From Euptelea pleiosperma (lineage: Eukaryota > Streptophyta > Magnoliopsida > Ranunculales > Eupteleaceae), in the NCBI GenBank assembly GCA_035048495.1, contig CM068541.1:9121929-9185928 (forward strand): a stretch of 64,000 nucleotides of DNA, in the 5' to 3' direction. This document shows positions 35,486-45,639 of the stretch, piece after piece. The notes beneath the pieces are model-generated. The model was not told where the DNA came from and searched no databases. It was given only the letters and a program-made list of their open reading frames with translations. The translations under genes were made by a program, and so were the position numbers. How positions within the stretch are numbered: the first letter of the stretch is position 1; each line of letters starts with the position of its first letter.

Positions 35486-36032
35486 TTAATTAAGGGAGCC
35501 CATATTTGCACACCTCATTTCCAATCTCGGTGGACTCCTAGTCGGGGCACACCCCAAAAAGAGAGATCTCTCTCTAAAACTTGGCTGACCGGTGACCGTC
35601 ACTGACCACCGACAAAATGAGCCTCATAGGACATTGAGCATTTAGATGTTTGGCCAATCTCTAGGTGGACCTACAAACCAAAAATCAACTTGATTAATGA
35701 TTTCCTTGTGTTGGATTGGAGCCATTTTCATGGGTTGATTTAACCGTGGGAATTTGAGCATTATTGACCATTATTTGGGGTACAAGATCGAAAGGTTCGA
35801 AATTACTGATCAGGCTGATTTTTGGTTTGTAGGTCCACCTAGAGATTGGCCAGACATCCATACGGTCAGTGCCCTCTAAAAAATAAGCCAAGTGGCTCAT
35901 TTTGTGGGTGATCAGTAATGATCACCGGTCAGCCAAGTTTTAGAGAGAGAGCTCTCTTTTTGGGGTGTGCCCTAACTAAGGAGTCCACCGGTATAGGAAA
36001 TGGGGTGTGCAAATATGAGCTCCCTTAATTAA
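35486..36032. mobile_element. Composite fold-back element with long arms and type A core
   Basis: About 130 bp at the left (gggagcccatatttgcacac, gcacaccccaaaaagagag, aaaacttggctgaccggtga) is mirrored at the right (tcaccggtcagccaagtttt, ctctctttttggggtgtgc, gtgcaaatatgagctccc). Between the arms sits a type A core (gtttggccaatctctaggtg; ctgatcaggctgatttttgg). TTAATTAA flanks both ends (35486-35493 and 36025-36032) and may be an 8-bp target duplication, though it is palindromic and so ambiguous. Confidence 0.75.
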
Positions 36033-36157
36033 TAGGTGATCAGCAAGGCCTATGGCCTAGCCTAGAGTGACAAGGGGTGCTCGCCTAAGATCTGCCCAAG
36101 TGGTAAAGTCTTGATCGACAAGTATTTTGTCAACCAAAAGTTCATTAAAAAATTGTG

Positions 36158-36245
36158 TTCTCTTCTTCTTCTTATTCTTCTATTTAGAGAGTGAGAGAGA
36201 GAAAGAATAGGATGTGGGTTCTTCTTCTTCTTCTTCTTCTTCTAT
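36158..36245. repeat. (TTC)n microsatellite pair
   Basis: Two CTT/TTC runs (about 36160-36180 and 36221-36243) separated by a GA-rich stretch. Confidence 0.8.
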
Positions 36246-36537
36246 TTGGTACAAGGGTATTTTAGTAAATTAGGCGCTAATGGTATTAAGAAACTAGTTG
36301 CAAAAATAACTCGCCCCAGATTCCAAATTTGAGGCACATAATCGATTGCCACACTAAAGATTTGGCCTAATTTTATAACCCTTAGAAGAGAAGATTTAGG
36401 TCCACCAGAAGGAACAAGAACTATGCGATTCAGCCAAGAACTAGGATATGAACTTGGACATCAAGATTCGGCCAAGAACTACGCGATAGATACGCGTCAA
36501 CCCATTTCGTGTAATCATATAGAGATTTCGAGCCTTA

Positions 36538-37098
36538 TGTCACGGAGTCACTAGTTGGGCCCAATCCAAGCCTGCCAACGAAGCCCGTTCTAAGCCCATA
36601 ACCAAGTCCGGTTATGGTTCAAGGAGTCTAGAGTGCTCTGGAAGTTTCTAGAAGACCCTAGAGTATGGTAAAGAGCCTTAGAAGATAGAAGAGTCTAGAA
36701 TACTCATGAGAGTTTTAGGGAATCTCTACCCATGTATTATATGTAAATATTCTAGATAGTTCCTAGGGGAAACATATAGAGATTCTTTTGTAAAATAGTA
36801 TGGAGAATTCTAGAATAAGGCTTGAAGCTTATATAAAGGTGCAAGCCCCCTCATTTGTAATCATCCTAGGGAAATCCTAGAAATCCTAGAATCCAGAATT
36901 GAGTAGCAATATAAGCTTCCTCATTCTTCAAGCTCTCTTGTGCCTTTGTGTTCTTGTGTGCTTCTTGAGTGGGTTGAGTACTTAGGCAAGACAAAGTCCT
37001 AAGTGATCAAAGGGGGAAAGGCTGACTTGAGGTAAGCAAGAGCGCTAACTCGAGTGCCGCACTGTCTTTAGCAAGGGTCAAAGACTAAGTCCGTGACA
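36538..37098. mobile_element. Solo LTR of a retrotransposon
   Basis: 561 bp, starting TGTCACGGAGTC and ending AAGTCCGTGACA. The 9-bp ends TGTCACGGA and TCCGTGACA are perfect inverted copies with the TG...CA rule. CTTA flanks both sides (36534-36537 and 37099-37102), a 4-bp target duplication. A TATA box (TATATAAA at 36830-36837) suggests plus-strand orientation, with transcription beginning near 'gtgcaagcc'. No internal retroelement genes lie next to it, so it is best read as a solo LTR left by recombination. Confidence 0.8.
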
Positions 37099-37147
37099 CT
37101 TAGCTATGAAAATGTAACAGTTGCAACTTGAAGTTATGGGCTCAACC

Positions 37148-37149
37148 TT

Positions 37150-37218
<69 letters not shown>

Positions 37219-37220
37219 TA
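37148..37220. repeat. (AC)n(AT)n microsatellite at the edge of the Helitron-like array
   Basis: About 25 AC dinucleotides followed by about nine AT dinucleotides, running straight into the first array unit. Confidence 0.95.
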
Positions 37221-38588
37221 TATAACAAAACAGGGAAGTTGTCTCCCCACTTATACCCCCTCTTATCTATTTAGACAAAGAAGGGCTGAGATCTTATCCC
37301 CCAAATAGATGGTGGATCTCAACCATTCACACCCAATTTTGACAAACGCTTTGTTGGAGAGTGCCGTGGGCACGGGCCACCCACTATCTATATAACAAGT
37401 GACAATAGTTGTCTTATACCCCTCTTATCTTATATGGCTTCAATAATAAGTGGCTGAGATCCTATGCTTCATATCAATGGCTGAGATTAACTCCCACCCG
37501 ATTTTGACAAAAACTTTGTCGGAAAGTACCGCGGGCACGGGCCACCCACGCATATAACAAGACAACTCAGTTGTATTCTCTTATCTTATCCATCCATCTA
37601 ATGTGGACGGTTAGATAAAGAGTCGTTGATATCAAATCCATCGATCTACTGTGGATGGTTAGATTTCAGCCACTCAATCCGCCTCATTTGACCTCAATTT
37701 ATTCAAAATTTGAATTTCAACACCGTTATTTTTTGTTATTTTGTTATTTTTCCATTTCTCCCTCTATGCGTTACAATCCGTTATAATGGAAAAAACGGTA
37801 ACACCCCAGTCCGTTATACCGTTTGAGTGCCGAAGACACCCAACTTTTGCAAACGCTTTTATCGGAGAGTGCCGTGGGCACGGGCCATTTACTAGTATAT
37901 AACAAAACAGGGAAGTTGTCTCCCCCTCTTATACCCCCTCTTATCTATTTAGACAAAGAAGGGATGAGATCTTATCCCCCAAATAGATGGTGGATCTCAG
38001 CCATCACACCCAATTTTGACAAACGCTTGTTGGAGAGTGCCGTGGGCACTGGCCACCCACTATCTATATAACAAGTGACAGTGGTTGTCTTATACCCATC
38101 TTATCTTATATGGCTTCAATAATGAGTGGCTGAGATCCACTATGCTTCATATCGATGGCTGAGATTAACTTCCACCCGATTTTGATACACTTTGTCGGAA
38201 AGTACCGCGGGCACGGGCCACCCACGCATATAACAAGACAACTCAGTTGTATTCTCTTATCTTATCCATCCATCTAATGTGGACGGTTAGATAAAGAGTG
38301 GTTGAGATCAAATCCATCGATCTAACGCGGATGGTTAGATTTCAGCCACTTAATCCACCTCATTTGACCTCAATTTATTCAAAATTTGAATTTCAACACC
38401 GTTATTTTTTGTTATTTCTGTTATTTTACTATTTCTCCCTCTATGCGTTACAATCCGTTATAACAGCCGTTGTAATGGAAAAAACAGTAACGCCCCAGCC
38501 CGTTATACCGTTTGAGTGCCGAAGGCACCCAATTTTTACAAATGCTTTTGTCGGAGAGTGCCGTGGGCATGGGCCATTTACTATTCTA
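37221..38588 (+). repeat. Higher-order duplication of a three-unit block in the array
   Basis: 37221-37897 (677 bp) and 37898-38588 (691 bp) align from end to end. Each holds three hairpin ends in the same order (GTGCCGTGGGCAC, GTACCGCGGGCAC, GTGCCGTGGGCAC/T) and the same AACGG-rich insert, with few substitutions and small gaps. Confidence 0.8.
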
Positions 38589-39319
38589 TATAACAAAACA
38601 CATTGGTTGTCTCCCTACTTATACCTCCTCTAATCCTCTTCCAAATGAATGGTGGATCTCCGCCACTCACCTAATTTTGGTAAATTCTTTGTCGAGGAGT
38701 GCCGATGGCACGAGGCACCATAACAAAACAAGAAGTTGTCTTATCTCTTATCTTATCCTAGTTCATAAGATAATGAGTGGTTGAGATCAAATCCACCCAT
38801 CTAATGTGGACAGTTAGATTTCAACCACTCAATCCCTCTCATTTATTCGGTCACTCCCACTCATTTCCCCCACGTGCAAGAGATTCGAAATTTATTGAAT
38901 TTTGAAATTTAGCTCCGTTATTTTTTTCCCATTTCTGCCCATGTGCATTATAATCCGTTAACAGTCGTTATAACGGAAGAAACGATAACGCCCTCAGTCC
39001 GTTAAATGCCAACGGCACCCAATTTTTGCAAATGCTTTTGTCAGAGAGTGCCGTGGGCACGGGCCATTTACTAGTCTATATAACAAAACAGGGAAGTTGT
39101 CTTATCCCTTATCTTATCCGGTTTCATAAGATAAAGAGTGGTTGAGATCAAATCCATCCATCTAATATTCGACGGTTGGATCTCAACCACTCACTCCCAC
39201 TCATTTATTCGCCTCATGTTACAGACTTGGATTTGGTGTACGTCCACCAAATGTGACGAACATAAATAAGGTTCATAGGCCCAAAAGTAAAGAGATTTGT
39301 ACGCTATGAATAGCGATTG

Positions 39320-39690
39320 TTATAACGGGTTTGGACCTCCCTCATTACGTTATGTATAGCGATTGTCATAACGGGTTTAGACCTTCCTCATTACGTTATG
39401 TACCGTTTTAACGCTAAAAAAATAACTGCCATTATTTTCTGTTATTTTTCCATTATAACGAAAATAACGACCGTTATTTTTTGAAAAAAACTTGTTAAAA
39501 AATATCTGTTATTTTCAGTTATTTCTGTTATAAATTTAGTGAATATTTGAAAATCAAAATTTTAATTTTAGCACTGTTATTTTCCGTTCCTTTCCATTAT
39601 TTTCAATTTTTTGCCCGTGTGCATTACAATCTGTTATAACGGAAATAATGGTAACACCCCCAATTTGTTATACCGTTTGAGTGCCAAAGG
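39320..39690. mobile_element. AACGG-rich (type D) element captured in an array unit
   Basis: 'cctcattacgttatgta' is doubled (about 39343 and 39389). Blocks 'aataacgaccgttattt' and 'ggtaacacccccaatttg' follow. The unit that carries it still ends in the normal hairpin at 39723. Confidence 0.55.
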
Positions 39691-40099
39691 CACCCAATTT
39701 TTGCAAATGCATTTTTTGTGGAGTGCCGTGGGCATGGGCCATTTACTATTCTATATAACAAAAGTTACAAAACACAGTGGTTGTCTCCCCACTTATACCT
39801 CCTCTTATAGACATAAACAAAGAAGGGCCAAGATCTAATCCTCCCCCAAATGGACGGTGGATCTCAACCACTCACCTGATTTTGGCAAATTTTTTGTCGA
39901 CGAGTGCCGATGGCATGGGGCACCCACTAGTATATAACAAAATAGAATGGTTGTCTCCCCCTCTTATCCGGCTTCATAAAGGATGGCCGAGATCTTATCA
40001 TATCAAATGGATGGTGGATCTCAGCCACTCACACCCAATTTTGACAAACGCTTTGTCAAGGAGTGCGGTAGGCACATGCCACCCACTAGTATATTACAT

Positions 40100-40930
40100 A
40101 TAATTAATATTTTTATTGACTCATTGGGTGAATCACAAGTCATCATCGAGTCAACTCAACTAAATGAGCTTTCGAGTTTAGTCAAGTTCTTGTTTTTTAA
40201 CATGGCGGGTTTGAACGGATTCCAAGGCAGGTTTCATCTTCTAAGCGAAATTAAGGATCGACCACACAAATAATGGCAACTATAAAGAAGAGAAAAAACA
40301 ATTGCTTACACAAGTAGAAACAAATTTACGGTCGTATGCCACTAATGGTTACGTGACTTACGTCACGGATGACAACGATCAAGAGCCTCCACTATATACG
40401 AATTGAAATAGTAACTTATACGAGTCTCAAACCCTAGTTTCAATTTCCAAATCAATAAGGAAATCCGTCCAAGAAACTAGGCAAATTTTGCAAAGGAATC
40501 TAACCTAAATTTCGAGGCCCACTTCGTTGCATACAACATTGCAGGACAAAGGGAGCACACATGCGAGTGGGTGGATCCCACCATTCATGGACTCCCCAAG
40601 TCTAAGAGATCTACACCAAATCAATCCAACTGGATGATTGAATCCATCTCATCTATCCCTTTCTTTTCGATGCTGGCGATCGATCTACAACGACTGGTCG
40701 GTGCGCCATGGCAACATGATCCTCAAGTACCACGTAATCCTCTATAATTGAAGTGCAAAACATCGGCATGCTGCATGTCATGCGTGTATGTGTATGCGTG
40801 TGTCATTTTCATTGATCTAAGTCAATTACGTCTCCTTTTCTTTGCTTATCAAAACAATGCCTTTGTGTTTGCTTAATGTAATGCTCATGCCGTGTCGTAA
40901 ATACTTAATTCCACATTTAGAAACGGTTGA
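40100..40930. other. Intergenic, no recognised gene
   Basis: Between the array and the next repeats. A short 'gactcattgggtgaatcac' patch resembles type F heads. No frame or RNA gene is supported. Confidence 0.35.
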
Positions 40931-40949
40931 CAATGACTTGTAACTGTAC

Positions 40950-41300
40950 CAACTGCCAACCATATAGGGATGGGCCAAACATTCATACAGTAGGTAGGGG
41001 TGTCAATGGGTCGGCTTCTGTTCGGTTTCTAAGGTACCCAGAACTGAAAACAAAATTATCGGTTCTGGTTCTCAAAATGATGGATCCGAAACCAAAACTG
41101 ATTGTTTGGTTCCAGTCAGTTCCGATTTTGATTCTGGGTGCATTGATTCCAATCTTGATAATATGACAATTTTAATGTTATATTTATATATTTAACATTA
41201 TATTTATATATCAGTTCTGGTCTCAAACTACTCAAAACTAGAACTGTTATTATCGGTTCAATTCCGGTTCTTGTTTGGACAAGTCCCTAAAATGTGGAAC
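40950..41300. repeat. Type A end scrap followed by type E repeat
   Basis: 40955-40993 is a type A right end (accatatagggatgggccaa, acattcatacagt) cut off by the type E repeat starting at 'aggggtgtcaatgg' (40998). The type E part matches 7612-7925. Confidence 0.55.
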
Positions 41301-41444
41301 TTGAACCAGGGTTAAACAGTACAAATTGAAAATTCCCTAAAATGTTGCAGATTATCATCAATCCGTTTTGAGTGGATAGCATTCGACGGCAGATTGTGCC
41401 ACCGCAGCGACATTTGGCCACTATGTCACACCCGTACATGCCCT

Positions 41445-41515
41445 GCACACTCACACGCACACGCACACGCACACGCACACGCACACGCACACGCACACGC
41501 ACACGCACTCGCACG
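41445..41515. repeat. (CACACG)n microsatellite
   Basis: About ten hexamers 'cgcaca', ending in 'ctcgcacgcgcgag'. It creates an artificial Arg-Val repeat frame on the minus strand. Confidence 0.95.
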
Positions 41516-41601
41516 CGCGAGATTTTGTGACAAGAGTAAGAGTCAAGACAAGACATAGGTTGGTGGGCCTACATTGGACTGGAGTTGTTAAGTTGTTTGG
41601 T

Positions 41602-41940
41602 GAGTAAAACTTTGATCACGGTGGACTGTCATCGAGCCCACAATATGAGCCACGTGGCATACTCTTAGAGGATTCTAACCGTATGGATGTTTGGCCAATC
41701 CATAGCTGGACCTACAAGCCAAAATCAGCCTGTTTAGTGATTTCAAACCTCTGGATCTTTGTACCCCAAATAATGGGGTTAAAATCAACCCATGAAATAA
41801 CTCCAATCCAATGCTTAATAATGTTAATTTTTGGTTTTTAATTCCACATATATGGGGATTGGCCTCACATCCATAAGGTCAGCATCCTCTAAGAATGTGC
41901 CACATGGCTCATATTGTGGGCTGTCATCAAAGTTATACTC
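41602..41940. mobile_element. Type A fold-back element with perfect 10-bp target duplication
   Basis: 339 bp, starting GAGTAAAACTTTGATCAC and ending CATCAAAGTTATACTC; the ends are inverted copies. Both flanks are gttgtttggt (41592-41601 and 41941-41950). The core matches the other type A copies (gagcccacaatatgagcc, gtatggatgtttggccaat). A 9-11 bp duplication is typical of Mutator-like elements. No transposase is encoded. Confidence 0.88.
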
Positions 41941-41954
41941 GTTGTTTGGTATAA

Positions 41955-42375
41955 GATAGACTTAATCATTTATGAGATGTATCCCTCGTTTCCTTTAGTA
42001 CATTGGCATAGCCCATGTGCAAATGTTCTTCCATGACCCTACCACCGCATGTGCGAGATTTCCTTCATCCCACCACAGGATCTAACAATGGCTCTGGTCG
42101 GGACATGGTGCAGCCACCCCGGACTACGGTGCAATGTTGCACAAGCCGGTCAATTCCGCATGGGGTCATGAAAGAAGCCGTAACGTCAAGTCGTGTGGGA
42201 CCCAGTCACATGTATACGTGACGACCAATGGTATGCCACATCTCTTCATATTTAAAGTAGCGGTGCTACTTGGATTGGTGAAATCTAAGTCCAGCGGGCC
42301 CAACTTGACCTTGTCTGGGTTGGGCTCAGCTTAGGATTTCAGACCCAGCCCAAAGTTCGGATGAGACTCAGTAGT
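41955..42375. other. Intergenic, no recognised feature
   Basis: GC-richer than its neighbours, with short frames (42015-42334) lacking any recognised motif. Confidence 0.35.
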
Positions 42376-42379
42376 GTGT

Positions 42380-42655
42380 CACGTTAAGAACCGTTTTAAT
42401 GCTTAGAAATGGCCACTATTTTCTGAAAAAAATTGTGAAAAAAAAAAACGGTCGTTATGTTCCGTTTTTAAGAATTTCAGCGTCATTTTATTCTGTTTTT
42501 TCCCATAAAAAATTTGTTAAAATTCGTTTTTCCATTTTTTTTTTCATTTTTGCCCGTCCATTAGAATTCGTTTTATCGGCCATTTTAACAATTTTAATGG
42601 TAGCACCTCCAGTCCGTTATACCGTAAAAACGGTACTCTTTCAAACCTTGGTTCA
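42380..42655. mobile_element. AACGG-rich (type D) element copy
   Basis: Contains 'aaaaaaacggtcgttatg', 'ggtagcacctccagtccgtt', 'ataccgtaaaaacgg' and 'tttcaaaccttggtt', in family order. Confidence 0.55.
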
Positions 42656-42714
42656 ACTCAAGCTCAACCTCTATTATATACTAGGTGGCCGTCACGTACA
42701 AGACACACCTTACA

Positions 42715-43255
42715 CTTGGAACACTCTTTGGCCCATCCCTAGGTTGATCTACATACAAAAATTCATCTTGATTAGTTATTTCTATCCGTAAATAAAGCCG
42801 GTGGGTGGAGATGGCCATGACCTCATGACTTAGTAAGCAGAAGGTCCTGAGTTCGACTCCTTGGGAGCCCATACCCCTGGGATTTATCCCAGTACATCAG
42901 GCATGTGGGCAAGGGGTGACTTACGTGCCCTACGGGATTAGTCAGATGCTCCAAGAGGCCCCCCGTACATGTTGTATCAATAAAAAGAAAAAAAAAAGTT
43001 ATTTCTATCCTTTGGATTAGAGATTTTTTCATGATTTGCTTTCAAACTTGGATTTTGAGTATTATTTGACCAATTACAAAACGACACTACTATGTAACAT
43101 GATAACGTCCACGGTAGAAAATCAACGCATAAAAAAGATTCAAATCCAATGATTAGAAACCACCAACCTGACTGATATTTGGTATACGTAGGGTCACCTA
43201 GGGATGTTTCAAAGTACAATCATAAATCTCTAAGAGTGTGCCACGTGACGTTTTT
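42715..43255. mobile_element. Type A fold-back element interrupted by a SINE
   Basis: Left half 42715-42787 (tggcccatccctaggttgat, tcatcttgattagttattt) and right half 43011-43255 (cagtgccacgtgac-like end, 'gggtcacctagggatg'). The two halves rejoin exactly when the SINE and one copy of its target duplication are removed. Confidence 0.7.
42788..42996 (+). mobile_element. tRNA-like SINE with 14-bp target duplication
   Basis: The 209-bp body is flanked by agttatttctatcc at 42774-42787 and 42997-43010. It has a 5' region 'gtgggtggagatggccatga', a B-box-like 'gagttcgactcc' about 75 bp in, and ends in an A-rich tail (aataaaaagaaaaaaaa). These are the marks of a Pol III-type SINE on the plus strand. 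A related copy lies at 44674-44887. Confidence 0.85.
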
Positions 43256-43459
43256 AGGTGAGGCCGGGTGCCTGTATAAAAAAATGTCAAGATCCACGTC
43301 GCGTTTATAGGTAGGTGAACGTCTCGTGAAACCCGTGTGTATGGCGTGCCCCAACGACCCTGTTTTTGGCTTTATAGTAGAATAGAGATAATAAATATAT
43401 TATTTAGAAATAAATTTATTTAGACGATCCTAATCATGCCACGTCATTAGACAGTCACT

Positions 43460-44310
43460 CATCAACCGCACCCACCAGCATCAAACCCGATTCTCGAATT
43501 AGTAATGTCGTAAGCAACACTAAACGTCAGTTGCTGATAGTTTCCAAGAGTGGCAATGTGGTTAGTTAGGGAATTACCCAGGAAGGCCAAACACGCAACG
43601 TCGTCACTAACACAAAAAACAACGTTCTTAGCCTGTTGCCTTAACAAACGCTACTTTTAGTTAAGTATATATGGTCGTAGGCAAGTGTGTAAATACGGTC
43701 CCAGAGTCTATGATTGTAGAAGTCGGGTATTGCGCCGCAGATACGCTCAAACGTCTACCAGCTACAGTTATACCCGTCGATCGTAGAAAGTACAAGGTAG
43801 GTTCCTGAGGATCGGTGATCATAGGAGTGACCTTATAGAGTGATGCATTGTACGACAACCGTCCGATTGACAAGGTTCCACTAGAGTCAGATGTAGGTAG
43901 ACAGTATGAGAATGCATATCCGTATTTTGGCGACAATTGGGCAACCATAGAGAGGTTATTACGGCCGAGTCCGATAATACCCGCGGAATGCTCAAACAAG
44001 CCTTCATTGTCCCGCCCGCAGCCATATATGAACCCAAATGGGGCTATGGTCAATGTGTCTTTACTCAAGTACCCTATCAAATTCGTTCTATACCGTAGCT
44101 CCATTAGTATGAATACACTTTAGAACCATAGCTTGCCATATACAAACACACATTTGATCGGGTACATGACGAAGGATTGAGAGTGGCAGCCTCTAGGCCA
44201 TGGCACTCGATCGCATGTGTCACTTGACATCAACTTGTATGTCTTTGATGCAGATGGATCAAATGTCGAACCCCCGCCGACTGGGGATAACAGTATACCT
44301 AGCAAGTTGT
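43460..44310 (-). pseudogene. Broken nepenthesin-type aspartic protease, tandem duplicate
   Basis: Pieces read in several minus-strand frames match the intact neighbour at 46130-47736. 44104-43661 keeps GYLSKDTLTIAP, GFIYGCG, FSYCLPTS and the second active site (TIIDSGTVFTHLP). 43647-43462 keeps the end, GNYQQLTFSVAYDITNSRIG then GFDAGGCG. About 50 residues between these pieces are missing, and the part with the first active-site Asp-Thr-Gly is lost or unreadable at the 5' end. A further piece near 44300-44220 (FDPSASKTYKLMSSDT) is out of frame. The downstream flank (gacgatcctaatcatgcc) is shared with the intact gene, so the duplication took 3' flank too. It cannot make an active protease. 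Confidence 0.88.
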
Positions 44311-44319
44311 CACTGCCAT

Positions 44320-44640
44320 GGAATTTTGAGAGAACTACAAGGAAGGAAAATATATGATGTTGTCAGACATAAGATCATAAGCCTTTTCCAACCGGTATGG
44401 GGTCAGCTGCACAAATCGTGGTCCTCCATTCAATCCGGTCTAAAGTCATCTCTTATATTAAGGCAAGTTTCTTAGAATCTCACTACACATCTGTTTTGGT
44501 CTTTCCCTCGCCCCTTTAGACCTGTCAACTTGCACAAGCAGTTATCAACACCCATACAGCTGTATGTCACAATATTTATTCAAATTTATTTCCTGGAAAT
44601 ATCATAAAGTATTTAAAAGTACTGGGTTAACAAAGTGAGT
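44320..44640. other. Intergenic, no recognised feature
   Basis: No frame or repeat recognised between the protease pseudogene and the second SINE. Confidence 0.3.
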
Positions 44641-44673
44641 GGATGAGGATGATTCAAATCGATATGATGGTTA

Positions 44674-44887
44674 ACCCCAAGGGTTGGGTGCAAATGGCCA
44701 GGACTACGCCTCAGGAAGCGCAGGTCCTGAGTTCGAATCCCCTCCCCTCCCCTCGGGGTCAGCCACCAGCTGGGCTTGTCCAGGCGTTTAAACGATGCGG
44801 AGTGGGCGGTGGCCTTACCCATGTCCTCAGGGACTTAGTCAGGTGCTCTAAGAGGCCCAGATACCCCCACGAAACCAAAAAACAAAA
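44674..44887 (+). mobile_element. tRNA-like SINE, second full copy
   Basis: The body is flanked by aaatcgatatgatggtta (44656-44673) and aaatcaatatgatggtta (44888-44905), an 18-bp duplication with one mismatch. It has 'gtgcaaatggccaggacta', the B-box-like 'tgagttcgaatcccc', the shared 3' part 'gggacttagtcaggtgctct' and an A-rich tail. The 3' part matches the SINE at 42788-42996. Confidence 0.85.
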
Positions 44888-45045
44888 AAATCAATATGAT
44901 GGTTAGGTCTCCATTTCTAACCTTAATGACATATGGAATCCTCGTCCCGTCTCACCGATTGTGTTTCAATCATACTTTTATGAAGAAATTAAGGACAATC
45001 ATGGTTTAAAAGAGATCATTATAATAGGTTAACGGTAGGCGCTTC

Positions 45046-45320
45046 ACAGGGCTGTCTCAATGCAAGTTGGGGCCTAAGGCGAAAACTCCATATGAGGCAC
45101 TTTGTATATTTAATATATTAATATATATGGTATTAATTAAAAAAAATTAACTCTCTGTATGGTAGAAAATCCTATTTAACAACCATTCATGATAATAAAA
45201 AACTACGGAAAAAATTTAGATGGAGAAGAGTACTCCCGTAGTTGCAATTAGGTTCATTTTTGGTTTGTATATCCAACAAGGGGTAGGCTAAACATCTATG
45301 TGGTTGTGTGGGCTGGGGAC
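45046..45320. mobile_element. Truncated relative of the hAT-like MITE at 48.2 kb, with type B end
   Basis: Starts cagggctgtctcaatgcaag and continues 'ggcctaaggcgaaaactcc', 'ggtattaattaaaaaaa', then a type B right end (gtccaacaaggggtaggct type). The order matches 48173-48640, but the right terminus is missing. Confidence 0.55.
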
Positions 45321-45639
45321 TTCAACAAGGAAATCACCGAATTGGAGTTTGAGGAGTAAGACTTCAATGTGGAACTCGATTTTGACGTAATCGGAAAAAT
45401 CGAATCTGGCATGCACTTGATATTTGACTCAGCTTCTGGGACATGAACGTCTAGCCCAAGAAGGGACGAGGTGCCCACCCTCAACTTTAAAAGTTCAGTA
45501 AGGAATTTTTTTTCTTTCAAATTACCCTTTTGCCCACCTTGAAAAAGTATACTTTTGCCCATCCTGTAACAAAATCTGTACAATATTGCCCACCTAAAAC
45601 AAAATCCTTGTTCTGCCACTGCGTCAAGCTATATATATT

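Larger units (their letters stand above)
37221..40095 (+). mobile_element. Head-to-tail array of non-autonomous Helitron-like units
   Basis: Eleven unit ends share a GTGCCGTGGGCAC hairpin or a close variant, starting at 37361, 37526, 37869, 38038, 38202, 38558, 38699, 39058, 39723, 39904 and 40063. Four are followed 10-15 bases later by CTAG and several by CTAT. Directly after most ends comes TCTATATAACAAAACA or TATATAACAA, the start of the next unit. A TC start, a hairpin just before CTRR, no terminal inverted repeats and no target duplication are the marks of Helitrons. Each unit carries 'ttgtctccccacttatacc', a 'ctgagatc...atggtggatctca' middle and 'acccaattttgacaaacgc' before the hairpin. 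Units with hairpins at 37869, 38558, 39058 and 39723 also contain an AACGG-rich insert. No Rep/helicase gene is seen. Confidence 0.65.

Noticed and set aside
37221..40095. CRISPR-like array
   Set aside because: Units are long, variable and eukaryotic in context, with no short identical repeats and unique spacers.
41287..41556. Minus-strand frame with a long Arg-Val repeat
   Set aside because: It is only the translation of the (CACACG)n microsatellite; no start context or flanking coding sequence.
42788..42996. tRNA gene because of the B-box-like sequence
   Set aside because: No cloverleaf can be drawn; A-rich tail and target duplication identify it as a SINE.
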